A DNA stretch of 64,000 nt from Agapanthus africanus (taxonomy: Eukaryota > Streptophyta > Magnoliopsida > Asparagales > Amaryllidaceae). Shown here piece after piece: positions 46,541-59,616 of the stretch; position 1 is the stretch's first letter; each line of letters begins with the position of its first letter. The notes under the pieces are model-generated. The model saw only the letters and a program-made list of their open reading frames with translations, had not been told where the DNA came from and did not search any database. The position numbers and the translations under genes were made by a program. The stretch spans positions 229,695,138-229,759,137 of the forward strand of contig JASDDO010000018.1 of assembly GCA_030015575.1 (NCBI GenBank). The letters are read 5' to 3'.

Positions 46541-48751
46541 TGTTAGTTATACGTATGCCCTAGAGGCCATGACTGTACATTGGATGTATATTGTAGTGGA
46601 TGCTGGGACATATATAGGGAGGACTTTCTTGCTCGACATGATAGTATGCTATCTGGTTACTCTTTACCTTAACGTGCACACTGATTGTCTCTCTGTTACA
46701 TGTTGGTAAAGCCCTTAGGATGTGTACTTGACTATCTGGACTATGATGCGGATCATACTAGTGGGGACATGGTAGTCCATAAGTACATCCTTCAAGGTCC
46801 CTAGTCGTGGGTGTATCGAGACGGGGCATCGATATACCAGAGTAGACTAGCGTATACCTTCTCGACCCATACAGATGGACGATGGATGATCCCATATCCA
46901 TTGGTGTTTGACATCAGAGATGATATACGGGTGCTCAGTGGAGACTGGGTACACTGGACGGACTCGCCGAGAACTCCCAGATGGTATTATACCTTATGTC
47001 AGATGGCAGTTCTCTGGTGACACTGGTACAGAGTAGTCTGTTGACCCGAGATCGTCATAGAGTCTTGTGTGGTTCCCACTGTGCTTTGATTTCCATCTTA
47101 CCACGTCCAACAGGGCGTGCAAAACGGTGGTTTTTGGGTACAGTCCCGAATCACATGGAGGCAATGAGCGATAGGAGGGGATTCGTCTCTCCCGGTATAG
47201 GGAGTTGATGTTGCGCTGTGTTCGATTGGCTATAACCGGAAATCCCTGGCCAGGGTTGCTGAGATTTCTGGTAAGTGTTACCAGTAGTTTCTCGAATTGT
47301 TATAGACCTCATATCGACACGACTTATCGAGCTATTGGGGTCTGACGTTTACCACCCCTAGGCGAGATATGCGACATATCAGGCGATCAGACCGGACTGT
47401 ACGGTAAGTGTTACTGGTTGGATTCACAGGAGTGTGAGCGGGTTTGCTCGTCGATCTTCTGATCGCTCAATACCCGGGTGGCCGTTACGTTTAGCAGACC
47501 GCTTGCGGCTTGTGGGTGTTTGATATGATCATCATCTGCTGCCGGCGTATTGACGAGTCTTTAGAGTCCTACACAGAGGTTTCCTGGCTCAAGCGAAACG
47601 AAATAGGAGCGCATATGAGATATGTGCGGGACCGAGAATAATGCGTGTATGTGATACCGTATTCTATTCTCGCGATGAATGTATTGATTGGTTGTATGCG
47701 ATATAACCTAGTTATCGAATCAAGGATTGATTCGATAAGTCGATACATTGCATATTAGTCGGTTATATGCGATATGACCGGATCGTTAAATCAAGTGTTG
47801 ATCTAATGATTTAATGCATAATTATATATTTGATATATTACTTTGCATTAACTAGTATTGGTTCACTTTAAAGGATTTTCTCACTTGGATGTACAAGTTG
47901 TATATTTGATATACTTTTTGTGCAAATGATTGTATCATGTTTGATGATACATGTTTACTTGGGTTTGTGTAAAGATTAAACCATGGTTGTGTAATGGTTA
48001 GGGTTTTTATTTTCTTATTCATTTATTTATTTATTTATTCTTTTTGGAAAATTATTAGCATAATGCAAAATGGTGGCTTTCTTTGTTTGGATGTTGAAGC
48101 TTCATGAAGCTTTGACCAAGTGACCATTTTGTCTCCATGCTTAACCCTAACCATTCCCACTAACCATGATTTATTCTCTACACTTGACTATGGTTATTAT
48201 TATGATAAGTATTCATTTACTTTTTATATTGAAAAACTTATCATAATATTTCTATCTTCTTCTTCTTCTTCACATGAAGAAAGCTTGCCTCATCAATGGC
48301 AAGTGAAGAGATCAAGTGAGAAATCCAATTCTAAAGTGAACCCACTTCCTATTTCTTCATCCTCTACCTCTTGCCAAGTAGTATAGGGTGTTCTCTTCAC
48401 AAGTTTCATGACTTGGTGAAGTGGGAGCTTGATCTTGTGATGCCTCAACGTAGATCATCTTCGGCACGAAGCCGATGACCTTGCCCGCCCATTTCTCCGA
48501 TGAAGCCGACGCAAGAGCCCGGGTTTCCATTTGGACAGCGAGGAGACTTCATTGCGGAGCTATGGAGGTGGAGGACCGGATCTACAAAGGTTGTATTTCC
48601 GTTCTCTTAGTAAGGTAGTTTACTAGTTGCATCTTTCGCCTAGACATCTAGTTAACGATCCGTAGTCTAGGGTTTCTCGGCACCCGTAAAATTTGAAATT
48701 GGCATGGTTGATGCCTTGTGAGACCTCTTGAGAGTGCCTAGGAACCCTACA
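46541..48751 (+). repeat. 5' LTR of element I
   Basis: 2211 bp, TGTTAGTTATACGTATGCC...ggaaccctaca. Preceded by GAGTC (46536-46540), the likely target duplication. Contains CCCTGGCCAGGG near 47245 and donor-like AAAG|GTTGTATTTCC at 48590. Second LTR subfamily, shared with G and J. Short TTTA repeats near 48020-48045. Confidence 0.92.
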
Positions 48752-48752
48752 G

Positions 48753-48765
48753 TGGTATCAGAGCC
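48753..48765 (+). other. Primer-binding site, element I
   Basis: tggtatcagagcc, two bases after the LTR end. Confidence 0.95.
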
Positions 48766-50876
48766 TAGCTAGAGCCTTAGGCGATGCGTAGACGAAATTT
48801 GAAACCCGAACGAACCCGAAACCCTAAACCAAACATGCTCTCTGGACTTTTTCTAAAATCTGGGATTTTTCCACATTAAAAATGCTTAAAAAATTCAGCA
48901 GGGAAATCTAAGAATTACGGTGCAAAATTTTTTCCATGAACTGTTCATAGTGCGGCGGAACCGCGGCAGAAGCCTGGCTTCTGCGGCGGTTCCGCGGCCA
49001 AATGATGGAAGTTGCCTTTCTACTTTGCACAGTAACTCATGGTTTCAGGTGCTGAGTTTTATGGGAATTTTTAATCTGTACTCAAGAGTTGAGTATTTTG
49101 GGGTTGCTTTGGGGATTCGGTGTTTCGATCGGAGTATCAGATTTTGTCTATGTGGCTTTCCGGATAATTTTTGAATATGTTAAAAAGTTCGACCGGATAT
49201 AAATACCCAATTTTTCCCCTGTCGGGAAATTTCCAAGTGTTGGATTTTTCCGTAGTTTAACGACGTTCTAAGTAGTGCAAGTAACGCGATGGTCCCTCTA
49301 GAAGACAACATACCTTAACTCGATTATGTGACCGTCTTGAACTGCCCTTTGAACCTTCGGGTTTGGGGCAGTACGGCGTGCCACATGTGAGGCGTTGGCT
49401 TGACCCTTCTATGGCTGGACCGTTGGTACTGAGGCACGAACTGAATGTTTTTAGACTTATTTCATGTGTTGATCTGTATCGGGAAAACTTGGGTGTTTGA
49501 CTGTTTGATAGAAAAGTTTAACATTTTCTATTTATCTGGAATGGGATACAATAATTGGAATTCACAAAAGTTATGAGATAACTGAATGAATGTTATAAAC
49601 ATAGCAGTTTAGTCTCACTTGATCGGTTGCCACGGAATTTTGATGTGATCAAAAATCCGTCGCAATCACGTAGCGTACGCGGATACTCGCCGGGTAAACT
49701 TAATAGACAGCCTCACTCCATAGCCCCGACCAAGTGACTGTAGGAGAACCCCGTCGCCGAAAGCATCCGTTCGGGTGCTCGCGGTAGCGGTGTTCCGCCT
49801 TGGTACACTTCGTCGACGGTATCGGGGGTGCGGCCGTCTACTTAAGTTTACGACGAGCATTCGATCAGGATGTCGGGAATCTTGTTGAATTGCCCGACTT
49901 GATATTGAAAAGTGTTTTCGATAATGAGACTAAAATGCGGGGTTTATAATTCTTAGGCATGCGATGTCTAAAGAATTCATTTGGTCAGGCATGCAATGTC
50001 TGAGGTGGTTGCGGATTCCAACTGTTGTAGTTTTACACTTTCTTTTCTGTGACCGTAAGTGTAATATCTGATATCGCCGGTTTCATTGCTATATGTCAAC
50101 GACAATTGGGATAAGCATATTTACTTACGTTGATGACATGTGATGTTATGTGTTGCTGGATATGTTATATTGGATCGTCGTGTTTGAATAGCCGGGGGTT
50201 TTTTATGTGAGAAGAGTGTTTTTCATTTTCATTCATGTAAAAACTTGTATGTAATATTATTTTATTGGGGCACTTCCAGGTTGCGGAAGATGTCACCCTT
50301 TGTATATTATTTACCTTTTCTGCACTAGGATAGACCCAAGGAGGAGGGCACAAGTAACCGGGTTCTGGGGTCCAGTGGGAGACCAACTCGAGGAGTCGAG
50401 TCCGGGTCTCCTAACTCTAGAATTGGTAGGGTTGCTTGCCGCTCTCGTAGGGGTCTAGGGGTGTGGGTTTGGTTATTCATCACGACCGTGGAATCCGTGT
50501 TTTATACTGGCTCGTATTGAAAACACAGACGTCCTAGTATATCCAATATTTCATATGTTTCTTCTGCTGCGATATCTGTGATGTGATCATGTGATGTTCT
50601 GTGATGGATACTATATATAGTATATATGATATATTATATAGACGTTACTTATGTTTTGCACTCGCGCTAGCCCTGCCCCGCTCTGCCTTTAGTTACCTAA
50701 CCTAACGGTGCACGATGGGACATCGAGGCGAAGGCGGATGGCATAAGTGTACGTCGTATTTATCTGTGATGTTTAGGTACTTAAATGATGGGACTTCATT
50801 AATGTGATTAATGAAAGAAAAGAAACCGAAGATGTTGTAGAATCAAATTTCAAAATAAAACAGGTAGCTACAGTTC

Positions 50877-51116
50877 TTGCTTTGCACAGCGGTATATATG
50901 ATATATCCTGCACCTTATTCGATAAGGAAAGGACCGAGATCCCTTCACCGGGAGTGACTCCTTTAGCAATAATTGGCAGATGCTACACACTCGGTTTGTC
51001 TTTTGATTGCTTTTAAGAGTTTTTGCTTTGCACAGTGATATATATGATATATCCCGCACCTCATTCGACGAGGAAAGGGCCGACGATCCCTTCACCGGGA
51101 GTGACCCCTTTAGCAA
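50877..51116 (+). repeat. Duplicated hairpin cassette, leader of I
   Basis: Two copies of about 93 bp, period about 146 (50877-50968, 51023-51116). Each has hairpins of the type CCTTAT-TCG-ATAAGG and TCAC-CGGGA-GTGA. The equivalent is in J (57254-57492) and absent from C, D and H. Confidence 0.75.
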
Positions 51117-51254
51117 AACTAGAAAAGCCTAAAAAACACTCCATTTTAAAATCATTTGATTCTACAACGATATCAAGTTCATTACACAATAGGTTTTTAG
51201 AAAAACCTGTCTTAGCCCTCCGTCATTTCAGATATGTACTGGTTTGTATTCGTG

Positions 51255-51436
51255 CTGCGTTTGTTGACCTCTGTCAAGGCGTAGTGTGCGGTAGCTGATT
51301 AGTGCTTATCTGTATAAGCATATGATGTGATTGATTTAGGGTAGTCGTGCGACCTTGTTGACCTCTGTCAAGGGTCGTGCGGGTGGGTTTACTTCAATCA
51401 GGAAATGACGGGTTGAACTTGACTAGCAGCCTATGG
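51255..51436 (+). other. Triple TTGAC/GTCAA hairpin, leader of I (third split by J)
   Basis: CTGCG/CGTAG (51255-51284) and GTGCGACC/GGTCGTGC (51347-51380), both with loop CTCT. The third has its left arm CCTATGG at 51430-51436 and its core and right arm TCATAGG at 61838-61863 across the J insertion. All three cores are identical. Confidence 0.8.
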
Positions 51437-51437
51437 T

Positions 51438-51442
51438 TTGTT
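51438..51442. repeat. Target-site duplication of element J, left copy
   Basis: TTGTT, repeated at 61838-61842. Confidence 0.95.
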
Positions 51443-53664
51443 TGTAGGGTTCCTAGGCACACTAGTGAGGTCTCCCAAGCTATCAACCATGGCAATTTCA
51501 AATTTTACGGTGCCTACAAACCCTAAACTACGGATCATTTGCTAGATTTCTAGGCGAAACATGAACTAGTTAACAATTAACTAAGGGAATACGGAAATAC
51601 AACCTTTGTAGATCAGGTCCTCCACCTCCATAGCACCGCAACGAGGTCCTCTCCGCTGTCCAAAAAGAATCCGGGCTTTAGCGTCGACTTCATCGGAGAA
51701 TAAGTGAGCAAGGTCGTCGATGTCCATGCCGAAGATGATCTACGTCGAGGCATCGATGAATCAAGCTCCACCTTCACCAAACCGTGAAAAGTTGTGAAGG
51801 AAACACACTCTACTACTTGGCAAGAGGTAGAGGATGAAGAAATAGGAAGTGGGTAGACTTTAGAATTGGATTTCTCACTCATTTCCATCACTTGCCATTG
51901 ATGGGGCAAGCTTTCTTCACTTGAAGAAAATGGAAGAAGAAGAAGATGATATATGATAAGTTTTTTTAAATTAAAATAAAACAAAAACAATACTTATCAT
52001 ACTTTTAACTCTAGTTAAGTGTAGAGAATTAACTTAGGTTAGTTAAATTGGTTAGGGTTAAGAATATGATAAGAATGAAGACTTAGTCAAAGTTTCAAGA
52101 AACTTCAACTAAATCCAAAATAAGCCACCATTTATCTTTCTTTTCCTTATTCAAAAAAAAAGAATAAATAAGAAAGATAAATGAATAAATAAAAATCAAA
52201 ACCCTAACCCATTCATTACCATGGTTCATTCTTTACACTTAACCAAGTTTGGCATGCATCATCAAACATGATACAAGCAAGTGCACAAAATCATATCGCA
52301 TATGCAATGCGCACATCCGAGTGAGAAAATCCATCTTAAGTAAACCGATACTAGTTGATGCAAAGTAATATATCAAATATATAAATATGCATTAAATCAT
52401 TAAATCAACACTTGATTCAATGACCCGGTTATGTCGCACACAACCGTCTGGTATCATTAGTAACATCTTATCGAATCAACACTTGATCCGATAACCCGGC
52501 TATATCGCATATAACCGATCAATGTAACATCGCGAGAATCGAATACAGTATCACATACTCGTATTATTCTCGGTCCCGCACATATCTCATATGCGCTCCT
52601 ATTTCGTTTCGCTTGAGCCAGGAAACCTCTGTGTAGGACTCTAAAGACTCGTCAATACGCCGGCAGCGGATGATGATCATATCAAACACCCACAAGCCGC
52701 AAGCGGTCTGCTAAACGTAACGGTCACCCGGGTATTGAGCGATCTGAAGATCGACGAGCAAGCCCGCTCACACTCCAGTGAATCCGACCAGTAACACTAC
52801 CGTACAGTCCGGTCTGATCGTCTGATATGTCGCATATCTCGCCTAGGGGTGGTAAACGTCAGACCCCAATAGCTCAATAAGTCGTGTCGATATGAGGTCT
52901 ATAACTGTTCGAGAAACTACTGGTAACACTTACCAGTAAATCTCAGCAACCCTGGCCAGGGATTTTCTGTTATAGCCAATCGAACACAGCGCGACATCAA
53001 CCCCCTATACCGGGAGAGACGAATCCCCTCCTATCGCTCATTGCCTCCATGTGACTCGGGACTGTACCTAAAAACCACCGTTTTGCACGCCCTCTTGGAC
53101 GTGGTAAGATGGAAATCAAAGCACAGTGGGAACCACACAAGACTCTATGACGATCTCGGGTCAACAGACTACTCTGTACCAGTGTCACCAGAGAACTGCC
53201 ATCTGACGTGAGGTATAATACCATCTGGGAGTTCTCGGCGAGTCCGTCCAGTGTATCCAGTCTCTACTGAGTACCCGTATATCATCTCTGATGTCAAACA
53301 CCGATGGATATGGGATCATCCATCGCCCATCTGTATGGGTCGAGAAGGTACACGCTAGTCTACTCTGGTATATCGATGCCCCGTCTCGATACACCCACGA
53401 CTAGGGACTTTGAAGGATGTACTTATGGACTACCATGTCCCCACTAGTATGATCCGCATCATAGTCCAGGTAGTCAAGTACAGATCCTAAAGGCTTTACC
53501 AACATGTAACAGAGAGACAAACAGTATACACGTTAAGGTAAAGTATAACCAGATAGCATACTATCATGTCGAGCAAGAAAGTCCTCCCTATATATGTCCC
53601 AGCATCCACTACAATATACATCCTATGTACAGTAATGGCCTTTAGGGCATACATATAACTAACA
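51443..53664 (-). repeat. 3' LTR of element J
   Basis: 2222 bp, starts TGTAGGGTTCCTAGGC on the plus strand and ends actaaca before the polypurine-tract complement atctcccacttg. Confidence 0.94.
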
Positions 53665-53665
53665 A

Positions 53666-53676
53666 TCTCCCACTTG
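53666..53676 (-). other. Polypurine tract, element J
   Basis: Complement reads caagtgggaga next to the LTR boundary. Confidence 0.88.
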
Positions 53677-56470
53677 CACTAGGGCCATCTGTAGCAGTGG
53701 TTTGAAGTATCTCATACTCAACCATCCCATGAAAGTCTCTCTCTGGGAACAGGCCTTTGTGAGTGGATCCGCTGTGTTGTCCTCTGAATCTACTCTCCTA
53801 ACCTCGATCACCCTGGGGATCAATCATCTCCATGATCAGGTGATACTGCCTTAGAATAAGTCTGGATCACTGATGGGACCGGCGTTCCTTGGCATAAGCC
53901 ACAACTGCATTGTCTCACAATGGTAGGAACATAGTTCATCTCATGAACCAATATACACCCAAACAGCTTCTAGGGTAGCATCTTAAGTAGCGATGTATCC
54001 AGCCTTTATCGTCTAGTATGTCACGGTATCTAGCTTGGAACTCTTCCAACATACCGTCCCTTTACCGAGGGTAAAGACAATTCCTGCGACTGACATTCAG
54101 TCGTCCTTATCACCCTGGAACCCTTCCAGTGATTCTCCCCAGGATCGATTGATACCATCTCACTACAACTAGTGAGAATCCTAACATCCATTTAAATCTA
54201 TCTCATAGATCCAAAATCCAGGATTTAGTAGGTATCTCATTGTTCCTATATGGAGAATCCTAGTGATAACCGGAGATTGATCGAGCGTAGCATAGGAAAC
54301 TCCTTCCCCATCAAGAGTATATCATCCACGTACTCTACGAGGATCGTCACCATACTCCCTACTACCTTTTTGTTTATACAAGGTTCATCTACCATTTTGA
54401 TGATGTCAAACTCTTTGACTAATTCATCAAAAACAGATGTTCCAACTCCGCGATGCCTGCTTTATCATATGAAACATCTTGCACACGTTTCCGCTGCTCC
54501 CACTGTCTACGAAGCCCTCTGGCTGTGTATTTATAGACGCACTCTTCTAAAACATCATTTAGAAAAGCTGTCATGACACCCAACCACCAGATATCGTAGT
54601 CATGGTATGTAGCCGTGACAAGTAGGATCCGAATGGACTTAAGCATAGCTACTTGAAAAGGTTTCATCATTATCCACGCCTGGTCAATGACGAAAACCTT
54701 TAACAAGTCTAGCTTTGAAAGTCTCAACTTTTCCATCTACACCAAGTAATCTTCTCAAGATATACTTGCTCCTGATGGGGATTTAACCCTTCAGATATTG
54801 CAACCAAAGTCCATACTTTGTTGGTGTACATGGATTCCATCTCAGATCGCTAAACATCCAGCCATTCTAACAGAGTCTTACTCCTGATGGCCAGCTCGAA
54901 ACTAGTTGGGTCATCATCTCATGATGCAATCCTCGCTCCCACTGTCATAGAGAAACCGAAGTATCTCTCAGGTGGGTGAGGAACCCTACTAGATCGGCGG
55001 AGAGGCTGAGGTTCGTTGGTTTCTATTGAATCCTTTGGTTCTTTCAAATTATCTGCTGTAATTTGTATAGCTGGAACCTTTCCAGTTCTACATTACAGAC
55101 TTTGCCTCGAGCTTGTCCGGATTTTGCTTTCAGACATAGGCCGGTCAACCCCAAATCTTAACTAGCTTAAGACATGGGCTCTTCCCTTTCCATATCACAT
55201 ATGAAATGGTAGGCAACTTATTTGATTTGAACCCTATTCAATAGGTATGCAGCTTCTTAAGTGCATAACTCCCATAAGGAAATAGGTAGCTCAGTATTAC
55301 TCATCATAGAGCACACCTTATCACATAGGGTGTAATTGCTCCACCCCGATATACCATCGTGTTATGGTGTATACGGAGGAGTAATTCTGAGAGAGAATCT
55401 CATTCTCCTTTAGTATAATCCAGGATTTCCGTGCACAAGTATTCTCCTCCTTGATCTCATCAAAGGACATAATACTTATACCTGTTATTGGTTCTCTACT
55501 TCTAACTTATATTCTGTGAATATCTCAAAAGGTTCGGACTTGTGTTTCAACAGGAACATAGGTCTGAATCTTAAGAGATCATCAGAGAACGTAATGAAGT
55601 ATAAAGAACCGGTCATGGCATGTGTAGACAGGAGACCTTACATACATCATCATGTATCAGTCCCAAGAGTTCATTAACTCTATCTCTGTTTACAGTAAAC
55701 GGAGCTATGGTCATCTTATCTTTGCGACATGACTGGCGAGTTTCACAATATGTAAATTCAAACTGATTTAAATATGCATCTAAATGTAACTTCAGCCAAT
55801 CGGGTCGCATTGATATGACCTAGTCTACAATGCCTCAAGAAGGATCCGTTCATTTCTGAACTAGTCCTCTTGTGTGTGTTCTGTATACTAAGAACTGTAG
55901 TTTGATTTAGAACATTAATGCTTTTAGATAACGTGCCTGATACGATCAACTTTTGATATAGGAAATGTTCAAAACATTATCCAACACTACAAAATTATAT
56001 CGTTTCTTTACTAATAAAGAGACAGATATGATTTTGTATATCAGGTTCGGTATCTAATATCATTCGTTCAGAATCAATGTATTGTAATACAGGGTGACAG
56101 TGACCGACAGACTTGGCTGCAACTCTTGCCCCGTTTTCTGCCTCATGAAACTTATCACCCGTTCTCAGTTCTCTACCTTTCTGTAGCCCTATGTAACAGA
56201 TTACATATATGGGATCCTGATCTGGTATCACATACCCAGGACGTAAAGGATACTTAGAAACAGTTCTGTATAATGAACACACCCGAAGATGATGCATTAG
56301 CATGCACTCTCTTCGTTTGGGCGGCACGGGAATTCTGGTAATCCCCAATTTCCTGCTCTGTCTTATAACAATTATAAGTTGGAGCGTGACCAACGTTCCC
56401 CAGCTCAGTATAACAAGCGGGTTCGGTCAATATTCCGTATTATTATCTTGATTAAGGCGTGATATGGTCG
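53677..56470 (-). pseudogene. gag-pol: Heavily decayed gag-pol of element J
   Basis: Remnants in Copia order on the reverse strand: RNase H about 53700-54120, reverse transcriptase about 54240-54760 (MLKSIRILL near 54640), integrase about 55280-55700, HHCC region about 55700-55860, and gag/protease remnants about 56000-56460. It is shorter than in C. Many breaks, no long frame. The decay matches that in I (62302-64000) closely, although the two elements are separate insertions. Confidence 0.85.
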
Positions 56471-56906
56471 CTACCAGGAGAGAGAGAAGAAAACACTCAG
56501 CGTGCGCTCTGTCAAGAATAGATTGGTTATTATTTATCTAATCAGGATGGCTCCCACTGCTTTTTATCAAATCTTCCTTCAAACCCTAAAAGGAAAGACT
56601 AGCCGGGATTAATTACACACTACAAGTTCGCCAATCTTTCAGCCAGGCCAGTGTCGGTACTTTGAGGGAGGTCCCCCGTGCTTTCGCACGAACCTAATTA
56701 ATGTAAACCTCGTTTTCCCAGAGGCGTAACCCCGTTGACACCTTTCTAGACACCTACTTGATCGGCTAATTGTAATGTATAAAACTCTCCCAGGAGTAAC
56801 ACTTACTCGCAGCGGGTATCGGGATCCAACTATCTCATAGAAGGTATGCAATCTCATTGCAAATTTCAACACTTGAAATTCCCGATAATATTTTGCCCCT
56901 AGCGTC

Positions 56907-57114
56907 CTATGACCTTGACGCAGGCCAACAAACCATAGTCCGCTAGTCAAGTTCAACCCGTCATTTCCTGATTGAATTAAACCCACCCGCACGACCCTTG
57001 ACGCAGGCCAACAAAGTCGCACGACTACCCTAATCCAATCACATCATATGCTTATGCAGATAAGCACCAGTTAGCTACCGCACACTACGCCTTGACGCAG
57101 GCCAACAAACGTAG
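56907..57114 (-). other. Triple TTGGC/GTCAA hairpin, leader of J
   Basis: Three identical cores with loop CTGC in RNA sense; outer stems CTATG/CATAG (56907-56938), GTGCGAC/GTCGTGC (56989-57022) and CTACG/CGTAG (57085-57114). Confidence 0.8.
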
Positions 57115-57253
57115 CACGAATACTAACTACTACTTATCTGAAATGACGGAGGGCTACGACAGGTTTTTCTGAAAACCTATTGCGTAATGAACTTGATATC
57201 GTTGTAGGATCGAATGAATTTTGAAATGGAGTGTTTTTGAGGCTTTTCTAGTT

Positions 57254-57492
57254 TTGCTAAAGGAGTCACTCCCGGTGAAGGGATCGTCGGTCCTTTCCTC
57301 GTCGAATGAGGTGCGGGATATATCACATATATCACTGTGCAAAGCAGAACTTTTAAAAGCAATCAAAAGACAAACCGAGTGTGTAGCATCTGCCAGTTAT
57401 TGCTAAAGGAGTCACTCCCGGTGAAGGGATCTCGGTCCTTTCCTCATCGAATAAGGTGCAGGATATATCGTATATACCGCTGTGCAAAGCAA
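57254..57492 (-). repeat. Duplicated hairpin cassette, leader of J
   Basis: Two copies (57254-57346, 57400-57492), homologous to 50877-51116 of I. Confidence 0.75.
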
Positions 57493-59371
57493 GAACTGTA
57501 GCTACCTGTTTTATTTTGAAATTCGATTCTACAACATCTTAGGTTTCTTTTATTTCATTAATCACATTAATGAAGTCCCATCATTTAAATACCTAGACAT
57601 CACAGATAAATACGACGTACACTAATGCCATCCGCATTCGCCTCGATGTCCCCTCGTGCACCGTTAGGTTAGGTAACTAACGGCAGAGCAGGGCAGGGCT
57701 AGCGCGGGTGTAAAACATAAGTAACGCCTATATAATATATCATATATACTATATACTGTATCTATCACAGAACATCACATGATCACATCACAGATATCGC
57801 AGCAGAAGAATCATATGAAATATTGGATATACTAGGACGTCCGTGTTTTCAATACGAGCCAGTATAAAACACGGATTCCACGGTCGTGATGAATAGCCAA
57901 ACCCACACCCCTAGACCCCTACGAGAGCGGCAAGCAACCCTACCAATTCTGGAGTTAGGAGACCCGGACCCGACTCCTCGAGTTGGTCTCCCACTGGACT
58001 CCAGAACCCGGTTACTTGTGCCCTCCTCCTTGGGTCTATCCTAGTGCGGAAAAGTAAATAATATACAAACGGTGACTACTTCCGCAACCTGAAAGCGCCC
58101 CAAATAAAAGAATATTACATACAAGTTTTTACATGAATGAAAATGAAAAACACTCATCTCACATAAAAACCCCCGGCTATTCAAACACGACGATCCAATA
58201 TAACATATCCAGCAACACATAACATCACATGTCATCAACGTAAGTAAATATGCGCATCCCAATTGTCGTTGATATATAGCAACGAAACCGGCGATATCAC
58301 ATATTACACTTACGGTCACAGAAAAGAAAGTGTAAAACTACAACAGTTGGAATCTGCAACCACCTCAGACATCGCATGCCTGACCAAATGAATTACTTAG
58401 ACATCGCATGCCTAACAATTATAAACCCCGCATTTTAGTCTCAAAATCGAAAACACTTTTCAATATCAAGTCGGGCAATTCAACAGGATTCCCGACAGTC
58501 TGATCGAATGCTCGTCGCAAACTTCAGTAGACGGCTGCACCCCCGATACCGTCGACGAAGTGCACCAAGGCGGAACACCGCTACCGCGAGCACCCGGACG
58601 GATACTTTTGGCGACGGGGTTCTCCTACAGTCACTTGGTCGGGGCTATGGAGTGAAGCTGTCTATTAAGTTTACCTGGCGAGTATCCGCGTACGCTACGT
58701 GATTGCGACGGACTTTTGATCACATCAAAATTCCGTAGCAACCGATCAAGTGAGACTAAACTGCTATGTTTATAACATTCATTTAGTTATCACATAACTA
58801 TTTGTGAATTCCAATTATTGTATCCCATTCCAGATAAACAGAAAATGTTAAACTTTTCGATCGAACAATCGAACACCCAAGTTTTCCCGATACAGATCAA
58901 CACATGAAACAAGTCTAACAACATTCCGTTCGTGCTTCAGTACCAACGGTCCAGCCGTAGAAGGGTCAAGCCAACGCCTCACATGTGGCACGCCGTACTG
59001 CCCCAAACCCGAAGGTTCAAAGGGCAGTTCAAGACGGTCACATAATCGAGTTAAGGTTTGTGTCTTCTAGAGGGACCATCGCGTTACTTGCACTACTTAG
59101 AACGTCGTCAAACTATGGAAAAATCCAACACTTGGAAATTTCCCGACAGGGGAAAAGTTGGGTATTTATATCCGGTCGAACTTTTTAACATATTCTAAAA
59201 TTTATCCGGAAAGCCACACAGACAAAATTTGATACCCCGATCGAAATATCGAATCCCCAAATCGACTCAGAAAAATTCAACTCTGGAATAAATATCAAAA
59301 ATTCCCAGAAAATCCAGAATTAATAATTATGAGATACTGTGTAAAAATTACTGAATAAACAGTCCGTACCA

Positions 59372-59416
59372 CCGCGCAACCGCCGCACGAGGCTAGCTCG
59401 TGCCGCGGAAGCGCGG
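59372..59416 (-). other. GC-rich hairpin, leader of J
   Basis: Arms 59372-59391 and 59397-59416, 17 of 20 paired; inner arm CACGAG differs from D/H and I but still pairs. Confidence 0.75.
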
Positions 59417-59602
59417 CAATATGAAGGAATTATGGGCACGAATTTCACAGTATCTCATATATTCACCTGCTGATTTTTCTGAACATTTTTAATGTGGAAA
59501 AAGACCAGATTTTAAAAATTGGACAGAGAGCAATTTTCCGGGTAGGGTTTCGGTTCGATCGGACTTCAAATCACGTCTGGACTTCGCCTAAGGCTCTAGC
59601 TA

Positions 59603-59615
59603 GGCTCTGATACCA
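59603..59615 (-). other. Primer-binding site, element J
   Basis: Complement reads tggtatcagagcc, one base from the 5' LTR. Confidence 0.95.
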
Positions 59616-59616
59616 C

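Larger units (their letters stand above)
48752..51442 (+). other. Structured leader of element I, part before J
   Basis: GC-rich hairpin 48952-48998 (arms share 21 of 23 pairs, inner arm CAGAAGCC); conserved-loop stem 50083-50102 (TCATTG/CAACGA around CTATATGT, one mismatch); long-range stem CAAGTAACC (50351-50359) with GGTTGCTTG (50430-50438); small hairpin 50795-50815; duplicated cassette 50877-51116; triple hairpins 1 and 2 (51255-51284, 51347-51380) and the left arm of hairpin 3 (51430-51436). J is inserted at 51443. Confidence 0.8.
56472..59616 (-). other. Structured leader of element J
   Basis: In reverse: acceptor-like TAG at 56471; GNRA hairpin CGTGC-GAAA-GCACG 56677-56690; triple hairpin 56907-57114; duplicated cassette 57254-57492; long-range stem 57931-57939 with 58010-58018; conserved-loop stem TCGTTG/CAACGA 58266-58285; GC-rich hairpin 59372-59416. 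At 3.1 kb it is the longest leader here, yet well kept while the adjacent coding part is dead. Confidence 0.8.

Noticed and set aside
46536-46545. G-I junction as a recombination breakpoint
   Set aside because: I starts with a clean LTR terminus followed by a full LTR and PBS, so insertion explains it; the second target duplication is outside the window and cannot confirm it.
48005-48045. TTTA repeat as a functional element
   Set aside because: Short simple-sequence run in an AT-rich part of the LTR; nothing beyond slippage is needed.
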